Shown here in pieces: positions 31,864 through 43,227 of a DNA stretch of 64,000 nt (positions within the stretch are counted from its first letter, which is position 1; every line of letters starts with the position of its first letter). The notes below the pieces were generated by a model. The model had not been told where the DNA came from, made no database searches, and saw only the letters and a list, made by a program, of their open reading frames with translations. Source of the stretch: Rhodosporidiobolus odoratus (Eukaryota > Basidiomycota > Microbotryomycetes > Sporidiobolales > Sporidiobolaceae); NCBI GenBank assembly GCA_034387635.1, contig JAOANU010000010.1, positions 124,001 to 188,000 on the forward strand. Direction: 5' to 3'. The position numbers and the translations under genes are program-made.

Positions 31864-34800
31864 TCAAAATTCCCTCCTGATCAGTCCGTCCCTCGACAGC
31901 TCGGCAACCTTCTTCGCCTCGTCCTCAAAGACGCCGGTCGACCTGCAACCTCGAGAAGCGGATCAGTCCTCCTTCAGAAATCGAACGTCGGAAAAGCTGG
32001 TCAATGAGCTCAGACGTACCAAGACGTCTGCGTCAACAGCTCTTCCAGTCTTGCCTCTTCGCCGTTCTCTCCGTAACCTATGCCAAGAGCGCTGACTTGA
32101 CCGAAGAGGTCGTCGGCGAGTTGCTGTCGAAGCTGAAGAGACGTAGAGAGCTAGAATCAGTAAGGGTCCCGGTTGTTATGGACGGAGGAAGAAGGACGAG
32201 GAAGAGGAAGAGACGAACCCATGACTGGGAATGGCAGAGGAATAGCGGGACCTTCTCAGCTGCGAGAGGTGCAATGTGAGGGAGGGCTAGAAAAGCCGTC
32301 ACGCTGTCCTCCAAATGGGGGTCAGCAATCTTGTCTGGGGCGAAGAGGGACTATCAAGGGAGAGAAAGGACAACAGAAGGCGGAGAAACATACACCTTCC
32401 CTTGCGCCGTCAACCTCTGCGGATTCTTGACCTTCGCCACCCCATTAATCGCCAGCCCAAAGAGCACTCTAAGCGCTTTCTCCCCCTGTCCGGACTCCTC
32501 CAGCGCGACTTCGTCCAAACAGCCGACTTCAGCGAGGGACGAGAGGAGACCGAGGAAGGGCAGAAAGAAGCGGTTCGAGGCAAAGTTGGTTTTGCCTAGG
32601 GTATGGAGGGCCGACAGCAGAGTCAAGAGGGAGAGCTCGTTTGAAGATCCGGCTGGGCACGTAGGCGGGAGGGAGAGGGCAAAATCGAGGAATGGCGTGG
32701 AAGAGGAGTATTGAGTCTGTAGAGTAAGTTCCAAAGGTCAACGAACGCGGTGAAGAAGTGTAGTTGGCGGAAAACGTACGGACGCCAGTACAGCACCCTC
32801 CAGTATCGAGTCACGGTATTCCGGCACAGCCAGTAAGGGCAGTATCTTCTCCGAGGCCCACGCCAGGTTCCGCCAGCTCTGGCTGTCAGCGCTGTGACAG
32901 TACAGGGTCAGCGTACACCATGACCGAGAGCCAGCGACTAGAACAACGCACCGAGCGAACCCCTCCCACACCTCTTTGTTTCTCAGCAGAATCACATCCC
33001 GCTCGCCTTTTGGCCTCTCCCGATCAACCTCCCGCAGCTGAACCAAAGCCCGTCCTGCCACCTCCCGGACAATGTCAAGCCTCTCCACAGCCTGCTTGGC
33101 CATGCCAGCGACGACCTTGTCCACAACGTCTTGCGAGAGTGCAGCTGGACAGCCGGAAGAGGCGTCGAGGAGCGCAGGGAGGAGGCGGGCCCAACTGTTG
33201 AGGGTTACGACGCGAACCCAGCTTCCGACGTCACCGCGTTGATCGGTCGTGTAGTCGGTGAAGCCGAGAAGGAGAGTGTCAAGGGAGGAAGGAAGGAGGT
33301 GGGCTGTATCGGATCGCAATAGAGGTAAGCTACACTGCGCTACGACGACCAGCGACAGATAACTCACCGATCAACGCTACTGAAGTGTTCCGAGTGAGCA
33401 GAGAAGCAAGCGCTTCTACTCCGTTGCGCCTTGCCTCGATCGTCGCAGCCTTTCTCGGATCCTGCGAATTTGCGTTATGAGTTTGCCATTACGTGACATG
33501 AGAACCAAGAGAAGACGCACCTCGCGGCTCACGAAAACAACCAGGCGCTTCAGTAATTTCGGTAGAAGCTCGCTATGCTCGCGCGAGGCAGGGCTGAAGT
33601 CGACCTTGCCCAAGACGAGAACGGCTGCTTGTTGTCGCGTTCCGCTGCGATAATCGAGCTCTGCGATCAGCGTGAGAACCGGCGAGGGTAAACGTCAGCT
33701 CATAGTTCCAAAGATAAGTCTGCGCCGCCGATAAGGGGTATCAACGAGTGGATATCGAGGAGGAGAAGACTCATCTCTCGACCTCCTTGCCGCAGTCTAC
33801 CGCTTTCGAGACAGCTTGCATCGCATGACCCGCTCTAGCATGCACTTCTTCGCTCATATGCTCGCACGCCTTCGATACCAGCTCGAACCAGTCGGACGGA
33901 ACCAGAGTCGCGGCTTCTGAAGAAGAGGAAGACGGGGCGGCGGCGGCGAGAGCCTGAAGAGCAGCAGCGAGCACGGGAGGAGAGGACTTGAGCTGTCGAG
34001 TGCAAGAGATGTCGAGGGCGGTTGTTGTCTGAAAGATCTGCAAAGTGTACTAGGCCACCTTGAGCTTTCAAAACCAGGCGCGGGAGAAGAACAGAAGGAA
34101 CGCACCTTCAAGCGAAGCTGGTCCTGGGTCTGTTGGGGAAGGTCTGATGTATTGTTGGCTAGGGCCGCGAGAGAAAGTAGAAGCCCGTGCAGCTTGGCCG
34201 TATCCTTGGTTTCCCCGACCTTCTCGATCTGCATGAAAGCGAAGTTAGCCCATCCATCAGAGACATGTATGCGGAACGTACCTGTCTGGCAACCAAGTCT
34301 GGAGCCAGCGTGACAGAGTCGAGAGCTACGACTGCGCCCAGAGCTTTTGCGCTTAGCGTTCGCAGATCCGAGTCGTAATGCGAGATGCCGACTTCGACCA
34401 GATGACGAAGAACGGCCGGCCGATAATCTTCATGTCTGCGGAGAGTCCGAAAATCAGTGACCCGATGACCAGGCCTACTCGAACAGGTGAAGGGGCGCCG
34501 CTTCGTTCGAGGCGTCCCGTTGAAAAACTCGAAAGCCGTAAAGCAATGGCGGCAAGTTGAGAATTTCGGAGAAAGGCGACGCACTCGGCAACCGAAGGAC
34601 AGGCTTCGAGGTAAGCACGATGGCGCACAGAGACAGTGAAGAAGTCAATCTTGCGAAGGACGTCGATGCCGTTCGGGAAGATGCTCTACGGGGGGGAGTG
34701 AGGTCAGCGCAGACCCTCGAGATTACCATGACCCGCAAAAGCTATCGAGAGGCAAAACACCGTTAGAAGAGAAGCCGGGAGAAAAAAGTACGCACCCATC

Positions 34801-36781
34801 GACCGACTCCTTCTTGGAAAGCAGCGCTCGCCGCCCTTCTCACCTGGACTTCCCGGTCGAACAGCGCCGTGCAGACCAGTGTTGCAGCTATTCTCTGAGC
34901 ATGCGGTTGAGCGAAGGACGTTGGTAATGTGCGCGAGAGGGCCCAGAAGACATAGGCTGCCGAGTCGCGGGCGGAGGTACCGAGTGAACGGGAGAGGTAG
35001 AGGTGGTCGAACGCGAGAGCCTGCAGGAGAACTCGTTCAGTCAAGTAAGCGCCGTCTCGTACGAGGCTTCGACGAACCTGAAGCACGCTGTCGACCACTC
35101 GGCTGATCTGTTCTCCTGCTTCTTCTCCTTTGCCCAACAGTCCTCGCCTGGCCATCTCGCCGCAAGCCAAACAAGCTCCCTGGATCTTCCCCTCAGCTCG
35201 ATCAGCGAGTCCTTGCTCGTTCGCTTCGGCCAGAGCTTCTTCCAGCGTCGATAGTACGGCATCGATGACCTGGTTGGCAAAGGAAGGAGGGAGGGTTTCG
35301 CACAGCCGTGAGAGGTATTTCGCAGCCGAGTACCGCGGCAGTGTGTCCTGTCGAGTCGCAAGAGGATCAGATAGGTTTCGACGTGATCGTCAGTATCGTA
35401 GCTGAAGCGTGAACCGTGAACAACTGAACAAGCGTACAGAATGACCCAGGCCTTCCATTAGCTCGCCAATAATGACTTCCACTGCCTCGGGCACATCGTC
35501 TTCGGCCAGAATCGCGTCGCTTTGACCACGCTCGCCGAGCCGCAGCAACGCAAGTCGACCAGCAACTTTACATCGCATCTTGGCCATCAAAGCACCTCCT
35601 TTGTTCGTGGAGTAATCGGTGGGAAGGAAGGCAAGAAGGTGGTATAGACGACTCCAGTGAGCGAATAACCGATCCGGCGGGGCGTCGTGTAATACTGTCG
35701 CTAGGACGACTAGGTGCGCTGTGGTCTGAAAGAAAGGAGATCGAACGGTCGGAAGAAACATATCGTGGAAGCGGACAGCGTCAGCTTGGTATGCGTGTAT
35801 CGGTAGGTAGGCATAGGACGGACACAGCGGGGAAAGGAAGTCATGACGCACAAGGGTAGGGTTTTCTTCCGTCGTAAAGCAGGTCTCGCAGGCTTGTAAG
35901 AAATCGTCGAGCGGTGCGTCCTGCCTGTCGATCAAAGACAGGCGGTGAGCGCTGGTTAGGCACGCTATACTGCTTGGATAGGATCATGTGCAATCGGGAC
36001 TCACCGACTGAAGAACTTGGCCAGTACTTCTGCTCCACCATCTCCTTCCTTACTGGCCCACCTCAGTGCTTCGAACCCGATCTGTTCGATTGTGGCAGAT
36101 GCGGTCGCATCTAGACGTGCGAGATCGAATGGGAGTCGGACGACGACAGAAAGCCAGAGCAGGAGGACGTAACGTAGTTCCCAGGATGCGGAAGATAGGG
36201 CAGACGAGGAGGAAGTGGATGGTTCGGCAGGGTTGTAGCTGGACAACAGGAGGGGTAGAAGTAGCGAGAGGTCCGACGCCTCGTGTGGAAAGAAGCGGAC
36301 TGTATGGGAGCAGAAAAGGCTCAGCTTTGCCAACAGCTGCATGAGTGAAAAGCAAAACGGGGGACCAGGCGACTTACCGATAACCTTGCTGCCTCGTACC
36401 TTGGTCAGGTAGTAGACTAGCCTCGCAGTCCGGTTCAAGCGCGTGCTCGAGAGCGGCGGGTCGGGCAGGCGTACTTGTTGGCGGAGATTGACCACAAGAG
36501 GGGATACAAGCAATTCGAGAGAAGGGTCAAGAAGGTGGGGCTGTTCTTGGTACTCGTCGAGCTACACGTTGTGCTTACAGTGTCAGCTTGCAGACCCTGT
36601 TAGGCCCTGTGTGCGAGTGGACGGGACTGACCATTGCACACAACTCCATCACCACGCCATCCTCCCGTCGATCCTCGTCTGCGCCGGGTCGAGTGCCATA
36701 GTCGAGACGAGTCAGCTGTTTTGTGCCGGCCACGAAGTCTTGCGCGTGTGCAAAGCTTGACAAGAGCGAGTCGTCGTTCAT
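31864..36781 (-). CDS. Tubulin-folding cofactor D (TBCD/Alp1)
   Basis: A HEAT-repeat chaperone that captures beta-tubulin from cofactor A and forms the TBCC/TBCE/Arl2 supercomplex making alpha/beta-tubulin dimers. From the start MNDDSLLSSFAHAQDFV, helical repeats run through QEQPHLLDPSLELLVSPLV, WELRYVLLLWLSVVVRLPFD (the cofactor D N-terminal signature), DTLPRYSAAKYLSRLCETLP, ARDSAAYVFWALSR, VQVRRAASAAFQEGVGR, FPNGIDVLRKIDFFTVSVR, VGISHYDSDLRTLSAKALG, DVGSWVRVVTLNSWARL (C-terminal signature) and ENGEEARLEELLTQTSW. The last exon reads STGVFEDEAKKVAELSRDG and ends at a TGA at 31864-31866. More than fifteen short introns split the gene. An in-frame ATG upstream (36865) could extend the N-terminus by 28 residues; I prefer 36781. 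It shares a promoter of about 220 bp with the small gene at 37003. Confidence 0.9.
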
Positions 36782-37002
36782 CGACAGAGAGAGAAAAGTT
36801 TCTGGCGACTGTTTTCCGCTTTCCCTCAAGTCCACACCGCTGATCGCTGCTGCTTGCCAGCCCACATCGTGTCGCAGTACCGAATCTTACGCCCGCCGAC
36901 GCTCAACCTTTGTCCTCGCGCTCTCCTCGCCGGTTTCGTCTTGCCCTCTTCCACCTCATCAAACATCTCTTGTCGTGGGGTTCACAGCGTCGGGCAGAAG
37001 CA

Positions 37003-37459
37003 ATGAGCGCTCAGATCAACCTGAACAAGTTAGTACGTGGTCGCGCGCGAGTGTCGCCCCCTGGGTAGCTGTCTGAAGGCCATCAAGCGAGGACTCATTG
37101 CCAGGGGGACAGGGGTTACAGCTGATGGAGCGTAGAGCACCGCTTAGAGACCTACAGGAGGCTGCGCAACTTGAGCTTTTCAGCGTGGCATAGGCAGCTT
37201 CGGCTCGGGACGCTAACCCTAGGCTCTCGCGTGCCAAACTTTCGATCTTACCGCACAGAGTCTTCTGCTTTACGCTGCATCAGTGCGCAAGATTCGGCAA
37301 TTGCGACTTGATACTAGCGGATTGGCTCCTCGCCTCCACCCGAAGAACAGACGTGCAACTCAAAAGAGGCACTCTTCCTGCGCAGGGGTCCGCGTCGAGA
37401 TCAGCCAACTTCTTCGCGTCCTGCTCCTCCCTTCAATGTTCCGATCTTCACTATTCTGA
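37003..37459 (+). CDS. Putative small helical protein running into the repeat
   Basis: Not recognised. A three-exon model fits exactly: 37003-37032 (MSAQINLNKL), intron with GTACGT donor to 37157, 37158-37184 (EAAQLELFS), a 38-nt intron 37185-37222 with GCTAAC branch and CCTAG acceptor, then 37223-37459 (ALACQTFDLTAQSLLLYAAS.. to stop), 97 residues in all. The first two thirds look like an amphipathic helical protein. The last 32 codons (from about 37364) lie inside the inverted duplicate and are also read from the left copy (KRHSSCAGVRVEISQ..). The genuine 3' end may therefore have been lost or replaced. It is divergent from TBCD. Confidence 0.4.
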
Positions 37460-37534
37460 CTGACGGAACAATGCCGCCGCCATTCCTGGACTGAGACAGC
37501 ATACAGGCGGGGGGCCGGGCAATCACTGCGAGGG

Positions 37535-37540
37535 TATAAA
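37535..37540 (+). promoter_or_regulatory. TATA box of right CPL1-type gene
   Basis: TATAAA in GAGGGTATAAAGAGG, 180 bp before the ATG, conserved with the left copy. Confidence 0.65.
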
Positions 37541-37719
37541 GAGGTGCGTCTCCTTGTCTTCCTTCCCTTCTCTCTTCATTCCACTCACGCACTCACTCAC
37601 TATCCCTTTCTCCCTTATTCCGCCGCTATCCTCGCAGACTCGCACGGTCTCCTCGACGCGTTCACTCCTTCACTTCTCTCACCCTCGTCTTTCGTTACAA
37701 CCCCTCCCTCGTCGGCACC

Positions 37720-39295
37720 ATGTTCCGTTTCGCGACCCTCTCCCTTCTCGCCGCCGCTTCCCTCTCGTCGGCGCTTAGCATCCCGCGCTCAGCGTCGGTG
37801 CTGGAAGAGCGCAACCTCCTCAACCTCGACCTCAACGCCAACGTCCTCCAGCCCGGCCATGGCCTCCTCGACACCGACCTTACCGCTTCAGTCCTCAAGA
37901 ACGGCAAGACCGGCAGCTCGCTGGTCGACCTCGATTCCAAGGTTGGCGTCCTCACCGGCAATCGCCACGGCTCGAACCTCCTTGACGTGGACGCTGATGC
38001 AACCGTGGGCAAGAATGGCAAGACGGGCTCGTCCTTGCTCGACGCCGATGTTGATGCGACTGTCGGTCACGTCTCGAAGACCGGTTCCTCCCTCCTCGAC
38101 GCTACCGTCAACGCGGACGTCCTCAAGAACGGCAAGACTGGCAAGTCTCTCCTCGGCGCAGACGTCGATGCGACCGTCCTCAGCACGAAGAAGGGTCTCC
38201 TCGACGCCACCGCGACAGTCACTTCCGGCGCGGCTTCCGTTGCTGGTCTGTCCGTCCTTTCTGGCAAGAGTGCTTTGATCGACGTCGACGTTCTTGGCAC
38301 CATTCTCGGACCGCAACAGGTGCGCCCTACCCTTCTTCTCTGTTCACCTTCCCGCTTCTTGCTGTCACCTGTGATGACGCCCTTACTTACGCGTTGACCC
38401 CATTGCAGTGCACTGGCAACGCCGTCATTGGTGTTCAAGCTGAAGTCACTGTCGGCAACCTCCTCCATGTCTGCGCTTGCGTCGAGATCTTGAGCGTGCG
38501 TCCTTGTCTGCCTCCGACGAGCTCGGCCTATCACTGACACGGCTCTCATCCTCAGCTCGGCTCGAACCAAAAAGCCTGCCCGACTTGCCCCGCCAACGCC
38601 GACCCTCTTTGCGGCTCTGGTCAGTGCGGCTGCAAATGCCGCGACGGCTTCTTCGCTGTATGCTACTCTCATTCTGCCTACCCTGATGCGTCACTAACCT
38701 CCCCCTCGTGCTCGCAGAGCGTCTCTCACGGCTGCCTCCCCATTCACACCTGCACCTCCTCCGGCGGCCGCCTCTCCCGCCACTCGGACGGCACCTCCTC
38801 CTGCGAATGCTCCTCCCCGTACGTCTCCAACAACGAAGGAAGCTGCCACCTCCCCGCCTCGGCTCGCGCTCGTCGCTCTCGCAAGGCCACTCTCATGACC
38901 CGCGAAGGGGACGCGGCCAAGTGCCCGAACGGTGAGCGCGCTTGCCCGACTGGTTCGAACGGTGGGTACGAGTGCCTCGATGTCATGAACAGCCTCGAGT
39001 CTTGTGCGTATCTCTTCCTTTCCCTCTATACAGGCAGAGCTCGAAGCTGACTTTGCTTTGTCTTCTACCTTGTGCAGGCGGTGGCTGCCCCGGCGAAAAG
39101 TCCGCTGTCAACTGCCAGACCATTGCGGGTGCCAAGTCTGCCTCTTGCTCAGCTGGTGTTTGCGAGATCTGTACGCCATCCTTCCCCTCTCAGCCTTGCC
39201 AAGCCGTCCTTAACCTTGCCTTTTTCTCGACAGCCTCATGCTTCCCCGGCTTCCTGTACAAGAACGGTCGATGCGTTCGCTCCAAGCGCGCATGA
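37720..39295 (+). CDS. CPL1/PriA-type secreted cysteine-rich protein, right copy
   Basis: Same protein as the gene at 4912-6485, with very few substitutions (for example SASVLEER here, SASMLEER there). Signal peptide MFRFATLSLLAAASLSSALS, about eight 20-residue KTGSSLLDxDVDATV repeats, a Cys-rich centre and a CPL1-type C-terminus. Introns: donor after GPQQ (GTGCGC) to CATTGCAG; after EILS (GTGCGT) to CCTCAG; after FFA (GTATGC) to CTCGCAG; after LES (GTGCGT) to GTGCAG; after CEI (GTACGC) to CGACAG. The last exon reads SCFPGFLYKNGRC and ends SKRA. Introns are as conserved as exons between the two copies, so the similarity is recent or maintained by conversion rather than by selection on the protein alone. 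Confidence 0.87.
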
Positions 39296-39598
39296 ACGCC
39301 GCGCACCTAATTCAGCGACTTGACTCTTACTTATCTTACTCTCCTACTAGCTCTGTAACCCTAATCCGCCTTGCCCTCTGCCTCGCATTACCTGCTTCGC
39401 ACGCTTCGTTTTCCCCTCGTCGTTTCTGTCTTTTCTGGGTCTTTGCAAAGCTGTGCTTCGCCACGTTCCTCTCTGTGTGGTGCCGTTCTCAAGGGCTGAA
39501 TCGACAGCCACCAGCGACCGAGGAAAACTACTATTGTCGTGCAAGCGAAAAGAAGGACACAGAGCTCAGCAAGCTTTGCCTCCCCACCTGATATCTCC

Positions 39599-41067
39599 TC
39601 ACCGCCTCCTCCATCCTTCCTTGTTGCTGTCGGTGTGGCGGTGCGAATGGTCGTCGTTGAAGCGAGGAAGCGGAGGCGAATAGCCACAGCGAGGCTGCGT
39701 GTGATGGAGGCGCACTTCACCTGGATCACGACGAGGCGGCGAAGACGGTTGAAAGGGGCAGGGCTGTAGAGGATCACATACAGGCGAAAGGTGTGCAGGG
39801 GTCAATGCGAGGAGGATGACGACCGGACGCAGAAAAGAAGGAAAGCGAGACGTACTCCCGCCTGCACATCGTCCTGCACTCGCCTTCTTTTCCTCCCTCC
39901 ATCTCCCATTCTTGCTTCATCGTAGCTCCCCCGCTGCTCGTTCGCCCTCCCATGCTCATCCCAGCTGCTCCGCCTCTTTCTCCCAGTATATTCAGGCGCA
40001 TATTTCGAGCTGCTCGGAGCTGCAAACGCAGGAGGTTCGCCATCAAGGCTGGCACCGTAGCGCACGTCGCGCTCAGTGGGCCGACCGAGAGGTCGATCGC
40101 GAGGTCGCGGTGGTGAGGAGGAATAGCTAGCGTGCGACGGACGGAAAGAGGAAGGTGAACCGTAGTCAAGATTCCAAGGTGAATCGGCTGGGACGGCGTC
40201 TGCAGCTTTGGCAGACAAGTCAGTTTCTATCATTTGCGGAACGGGACAAGGCAAAACGTCACGCCGACTCACCTCGCGGTCTCTCTGCCCTCCATCCCCT
40301 CCCAACAACCCTCTCCAAGTCCCGCAAAGCCGTCTCTAGACTCCTCCTCCCACCGTTGCCTTCGACCCTCAGCTCGAGCACAACGTCCCTTCCGCCGTCT
40401 GTTACTTCAAGCTTGAGAGAACAACCGGTGGTGGATTCGATAAAAGGGATGCAGGAAGCTGGGCCGACGAAGTGCGAGAATGCGTCGGGTGGGAGGCTGA
40501 GCGACCGAGGGTTGGTCAGTGATACACTTGTGTGCTTGTAGGACGTATCAAGAAGCGCGAGGACGCACTGCAGAGTATGAAGGAGCAGATCACGGTCCGC
40601 CCCGCCGACTTGAGAAGGTCGTCTCTCCCTTCTCTCCGTGTCCAGACGCTCAGAGGGCCCGCGATTGCTGTACTCGCTGTGATCGATGCAGCGTCTGGGC
40701 TCCGGAGAGTGAGCCCGCTTCGTGCCGTACCTAGGCGAATAAGGACGCGAGTAGTACGACGCAGGCGGGGCCGAAGCAGGACGAGCGGGTTGCAAGGAGG
40801 CAGGCGAACGCCGGCTGGTGCCCGGGGCGGCGCGGGACTGAAGGAGGTGTCGAATTTGGTACCGCTACGAGAGTTGTTGGCAGCAGGGATGTGATGCGGG
40901 CAAGGAGGGAACGACGGTAGCGGGCGACGGCGAGGAGAAGTAGGCGGGGAAGGGAGGGGCGACACGGCGATAGCACCGACTCGACGCTTGAGCGGGTGCA
41001 TCGGAGTAGGTTGAAGCTCGCTCTGGGAGAAGCGACGGCGATGACGTTCAGCCTGAGGCAACAGCTT
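39599..41067 (-). pseudogene. 3' part of second KH-like gene (downstream of inserted repeat)
   Basis: Contains a KH-like module around 40300-40480: FSHFVGPASCIPFIESTTGC, then SLKLEVTDGGRDVVLELRVE and RRSLETALRDLERVV. It is flanked by Arg/Ser/Pro-rich sequence (SYYSRPYSPRYGTKR, HSPEPRR). An intron (GTGAGT at about 40273 to GCTGCAG at about 40200) joins to an exon rich in R, S and D (PWNLDYGSPSSFRPSHASYS, RPRDRPLGRPTERD, GRKRRRVQDD). A GTACGT donor and CTACAG acceptor lead to the last exon ending at 39599. The frame just left of the repeat edge (LPQAERHRRRFSQSEL..) does not join the upstream part without assumptions. Whether the split gene still makes a product is unknown, hence pseudogene with moderate confidence. 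Confidence 0.5.
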
Positions 41068-41892
41068 AGTAGAGCACAGCGCTGTGCTAGAGCTTGTAGA
41101 TGAAGGGGAGGTGGTGGCTGAGGGGTCAAGTGAGGCCGACCATGTAGTTGCTGAGGGCTTGAGCAAAATCGGTCGCAATGTCAAGCTCAGGGTCGGGGTC
41201 TGCCATCGGAGTGTCCACCATGCTGCTCAGGTGAACGTGAGCCAGAGGGAAGGACAAAGGAGAGAAGGGTAAGAGAGGTGGAACCCGAGAAGAGGGGAGT
41301 GAGAATGTCACGGAGTTACCGGAGACAGGAGGTCAAACTAGGCTATAAAGGCGAGAGCGACGGGGTTTCCTCTCTCTCCTTCCTTCTCTTCACTGCACCT
41401 CATACCTCTGGCTCTCCTCTCAGAGGGAGTCAAAGTTCTCCTGTAAGTTCTTGCTCCTCCTCCTTCCTTCACTCCCTCTTCCTGCCTCTCATGAACAGAC
41501 TGATGACCTGACTCCTGTCTCTGTAGTGTCATCCCTGGGTGCAGTCCTCTCCCCCTCTCTCCATCGTGCTTGAGGTCATCGTTGCACCTGTGAGTCATGC
41601 CTTTCCTCCTCCCTACTTGGTTTGTGGACTGAGCCTGGGGTGATCCGCTGCAGTTGGCACGGTGCGATCCGCCTTGACCCGCCTTCCATCTTCTTCTCGA
41701 CCCACCTATTCTCTGTAAGTCCTGCCTGTTTCTCGCTACTGGTGACGGGTAGTGGCTGAGCTGTTCACTTTGCAGACTCAGAGTAATGTGGGTTTTTCTC
41801 TTCATACCAAGTCGATCTCTGGAGGAAACACCAGAGCGAGGATGTCTCCCACCCTGTAGGTTCAGGAAAGCGTGTAGACTCCTAGCATGAAT
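41068..41892 (+). repeat. Copy 2 of dispersed 0.82-kb element, inside KH-like gene
   Basis: Direct-orientation match to 18436-19258 with a handful of substitutions and a one-base insertion near the right end (GTGTAGACTCC versus GTGTGACTCC). The flanks differ completely from copy 1. GCTT occurs directly before the element and again just after its AGCATGAATT end, a possible 4-bp target duplication; copy 1 shows no such repeat. It separates the two halves of the second KH-like gene and lies on the opposite strand orientation of its TATA box relative to that gene. Confidence 0.85.
41344..41349 (+). promoter_or_regulatory. TATA box inside repeat copy 2
   Basis: TATAAA at the same internal position as in copy 1 (18712-18717). 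Confidence 0.5.
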
Positions 41893-42747
41893 TGCTTCCA
41901 GCAACTCGAGAAAAAGCTTCGCGGATTGCGGTTCGCGAGCCGGCTAGGCAGATGTGGGAAGGGACGTTAAACTTGTATTCGATGCGAAAGTGAGGTAGGA
42001 TTGCTTGACTCAGAATGTCGTGGATGGCCACCGCGCCGTTCTGCAGTAGGCGGAAACCAATATTCCGTCTGGGGAGGAGGACGAGGGTGGTGTAGACACG
42101 GAGGTGCGGCGGAGGTAGGCACGCTGGACGATAGACACAGCCAGTCCAGCGAGGAAGCTGTGTAGCAGAAGTCCAGAGTCAATGTCAATAGGAAGAGAAT
42201 GCCACCGGGAGGAAAGGATACCGACCTCCTGACAGCGAGGGGAGGTGCGCCTTCGAGTCGGAGCAGCGGATTGGTGGCTTTCCTGCAGATAGAAGCCATC
42301 AGACTCGACTAACGTTGCTCAACGGAAATCAAGCAGGGGCGGTGAGCGAGAGTGGAAAAGAGAGCGCACGCGAGAAGAGCTGCGGTACCGTTTCGTCCCA
42401 GGCGAAACGCCCCATTCCGATTCGCCGCCATCTTGAAGAGGCTTGGGGATATGTATGGGCATGTCAGCTTTCAAGGAGGTGTAGGGAGTAGACAGAAAAG
42501 AAAGACGCACGTTTCTTCCTCTCCTCTCGTCCTCGCTAATCCCTGAGGCTTGGCTGCTGGCGTCCGCACCTTCGGCTCTCCCATATGCACCGAGTGTACT
42601 TCTTCTCCCGCCTCCGTCCATGATGCTTGATCCCCCTCCCGATCTGCTGCTACCCCTTGGACTCCTCGAGGACAGAGCGCCGCTGCGGTTCGGCTGAGAG
42701 GGGCTGTCGGGGTCCGGTGACGAGCAATGAGCGCTCGTAGTGACCAT
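41893..42747 (-). pseudogene. 5' part of second KH-like gene (upstream of inserted repeat)
   Basis: Begins MVTTSAHCSSPDPDSPSQPN, a Ser/Gly-rich disordered start (GGGSSIMDGGGRRSTLGAYG, SQASGISEDERRGRN). An intron with GTGCGT donor follows. Near the repeat edge the frame reads VYTTLVLLPRRNIGFRLLQN, AVAIHDILSQAILPHFRIEY and HICLAGSRTAIREAFSRV. This lines up with module two of the gene at 2287 (YTTLLPFSEVAAVILGRHG..LELVGSRGGIRAALQLV), so it is a KH-like module whose end runs into the element. A stop is met a few codons inside the element. Exons between 42000 and 42500 are not securely placed. Confidence 0.5.
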
Positions 42748-43227
42748 CGCTAACGCTGTGTAGGGCTCGGATGAGGAGGAGCGGGTAAAGAGGCGAGGTT
42801 TGGGAGGATGAGGCGGGGACGACCAAGGGGAAAACCAAAGGAGGCTGAATCGCGAGCTGCTGACGGTGCACTAATCGGAGTACAGGGTAGCCACGGAATA
42901 TAGCGGCTCTGTCTGACGACGTGGGAAATGAGGGAGGAAGCACAAGGACAAAGTCGGCAGCGAGGGACAGGGAGGAAACAGCGGGAGATGTATCGCATCT
43001 CTGCCTTCTGCCTGACTATAAGCCTCACTCCGACTGCCGCAATTCGCCTGAGGCGGGATCTGGACGGAAAGGAAGGAGAACAGTAAGAAAGAAGAAAAGT
43101 CTGCTGCCACTTCGGACCCGGCGCTATACCACGACAAGGTGGTATCAGGGTACACAGCTTGTTCCGGTTGTCAAAGAGCAATGAGAACTGGCGCAGTCCT
43201 GACGGTCATTACCCTGATACGCGCGCC
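42748..43227. other. Intergenic region, nothing assigned
   Basis: Probable promoter of the KH-like gene. Short ORFs lack recognisable features. Confidence 0.45.

Larger units (their letters stand above)
37364..39366 (+). repeat. Right copy of 2.0-kb inverted duplicate
   Basis: Reverse-complement match to 4841-6836, starting at AAGAGGCACTCTTCC and ending at AACCCTAATC. It contains the right CPL1-type gene and promoter. Distance between copies is about 30.5 kb. Confidence 0.92.

Noticed and set aside
41338..41904. 188-codon minus-strand ORF in repeat copy 2 (similar ORF in copy 1)
   Set aside because: Conserved only because the whole repeat is; composition is biased and the plus strand carries the TATA box and splice-like sites.
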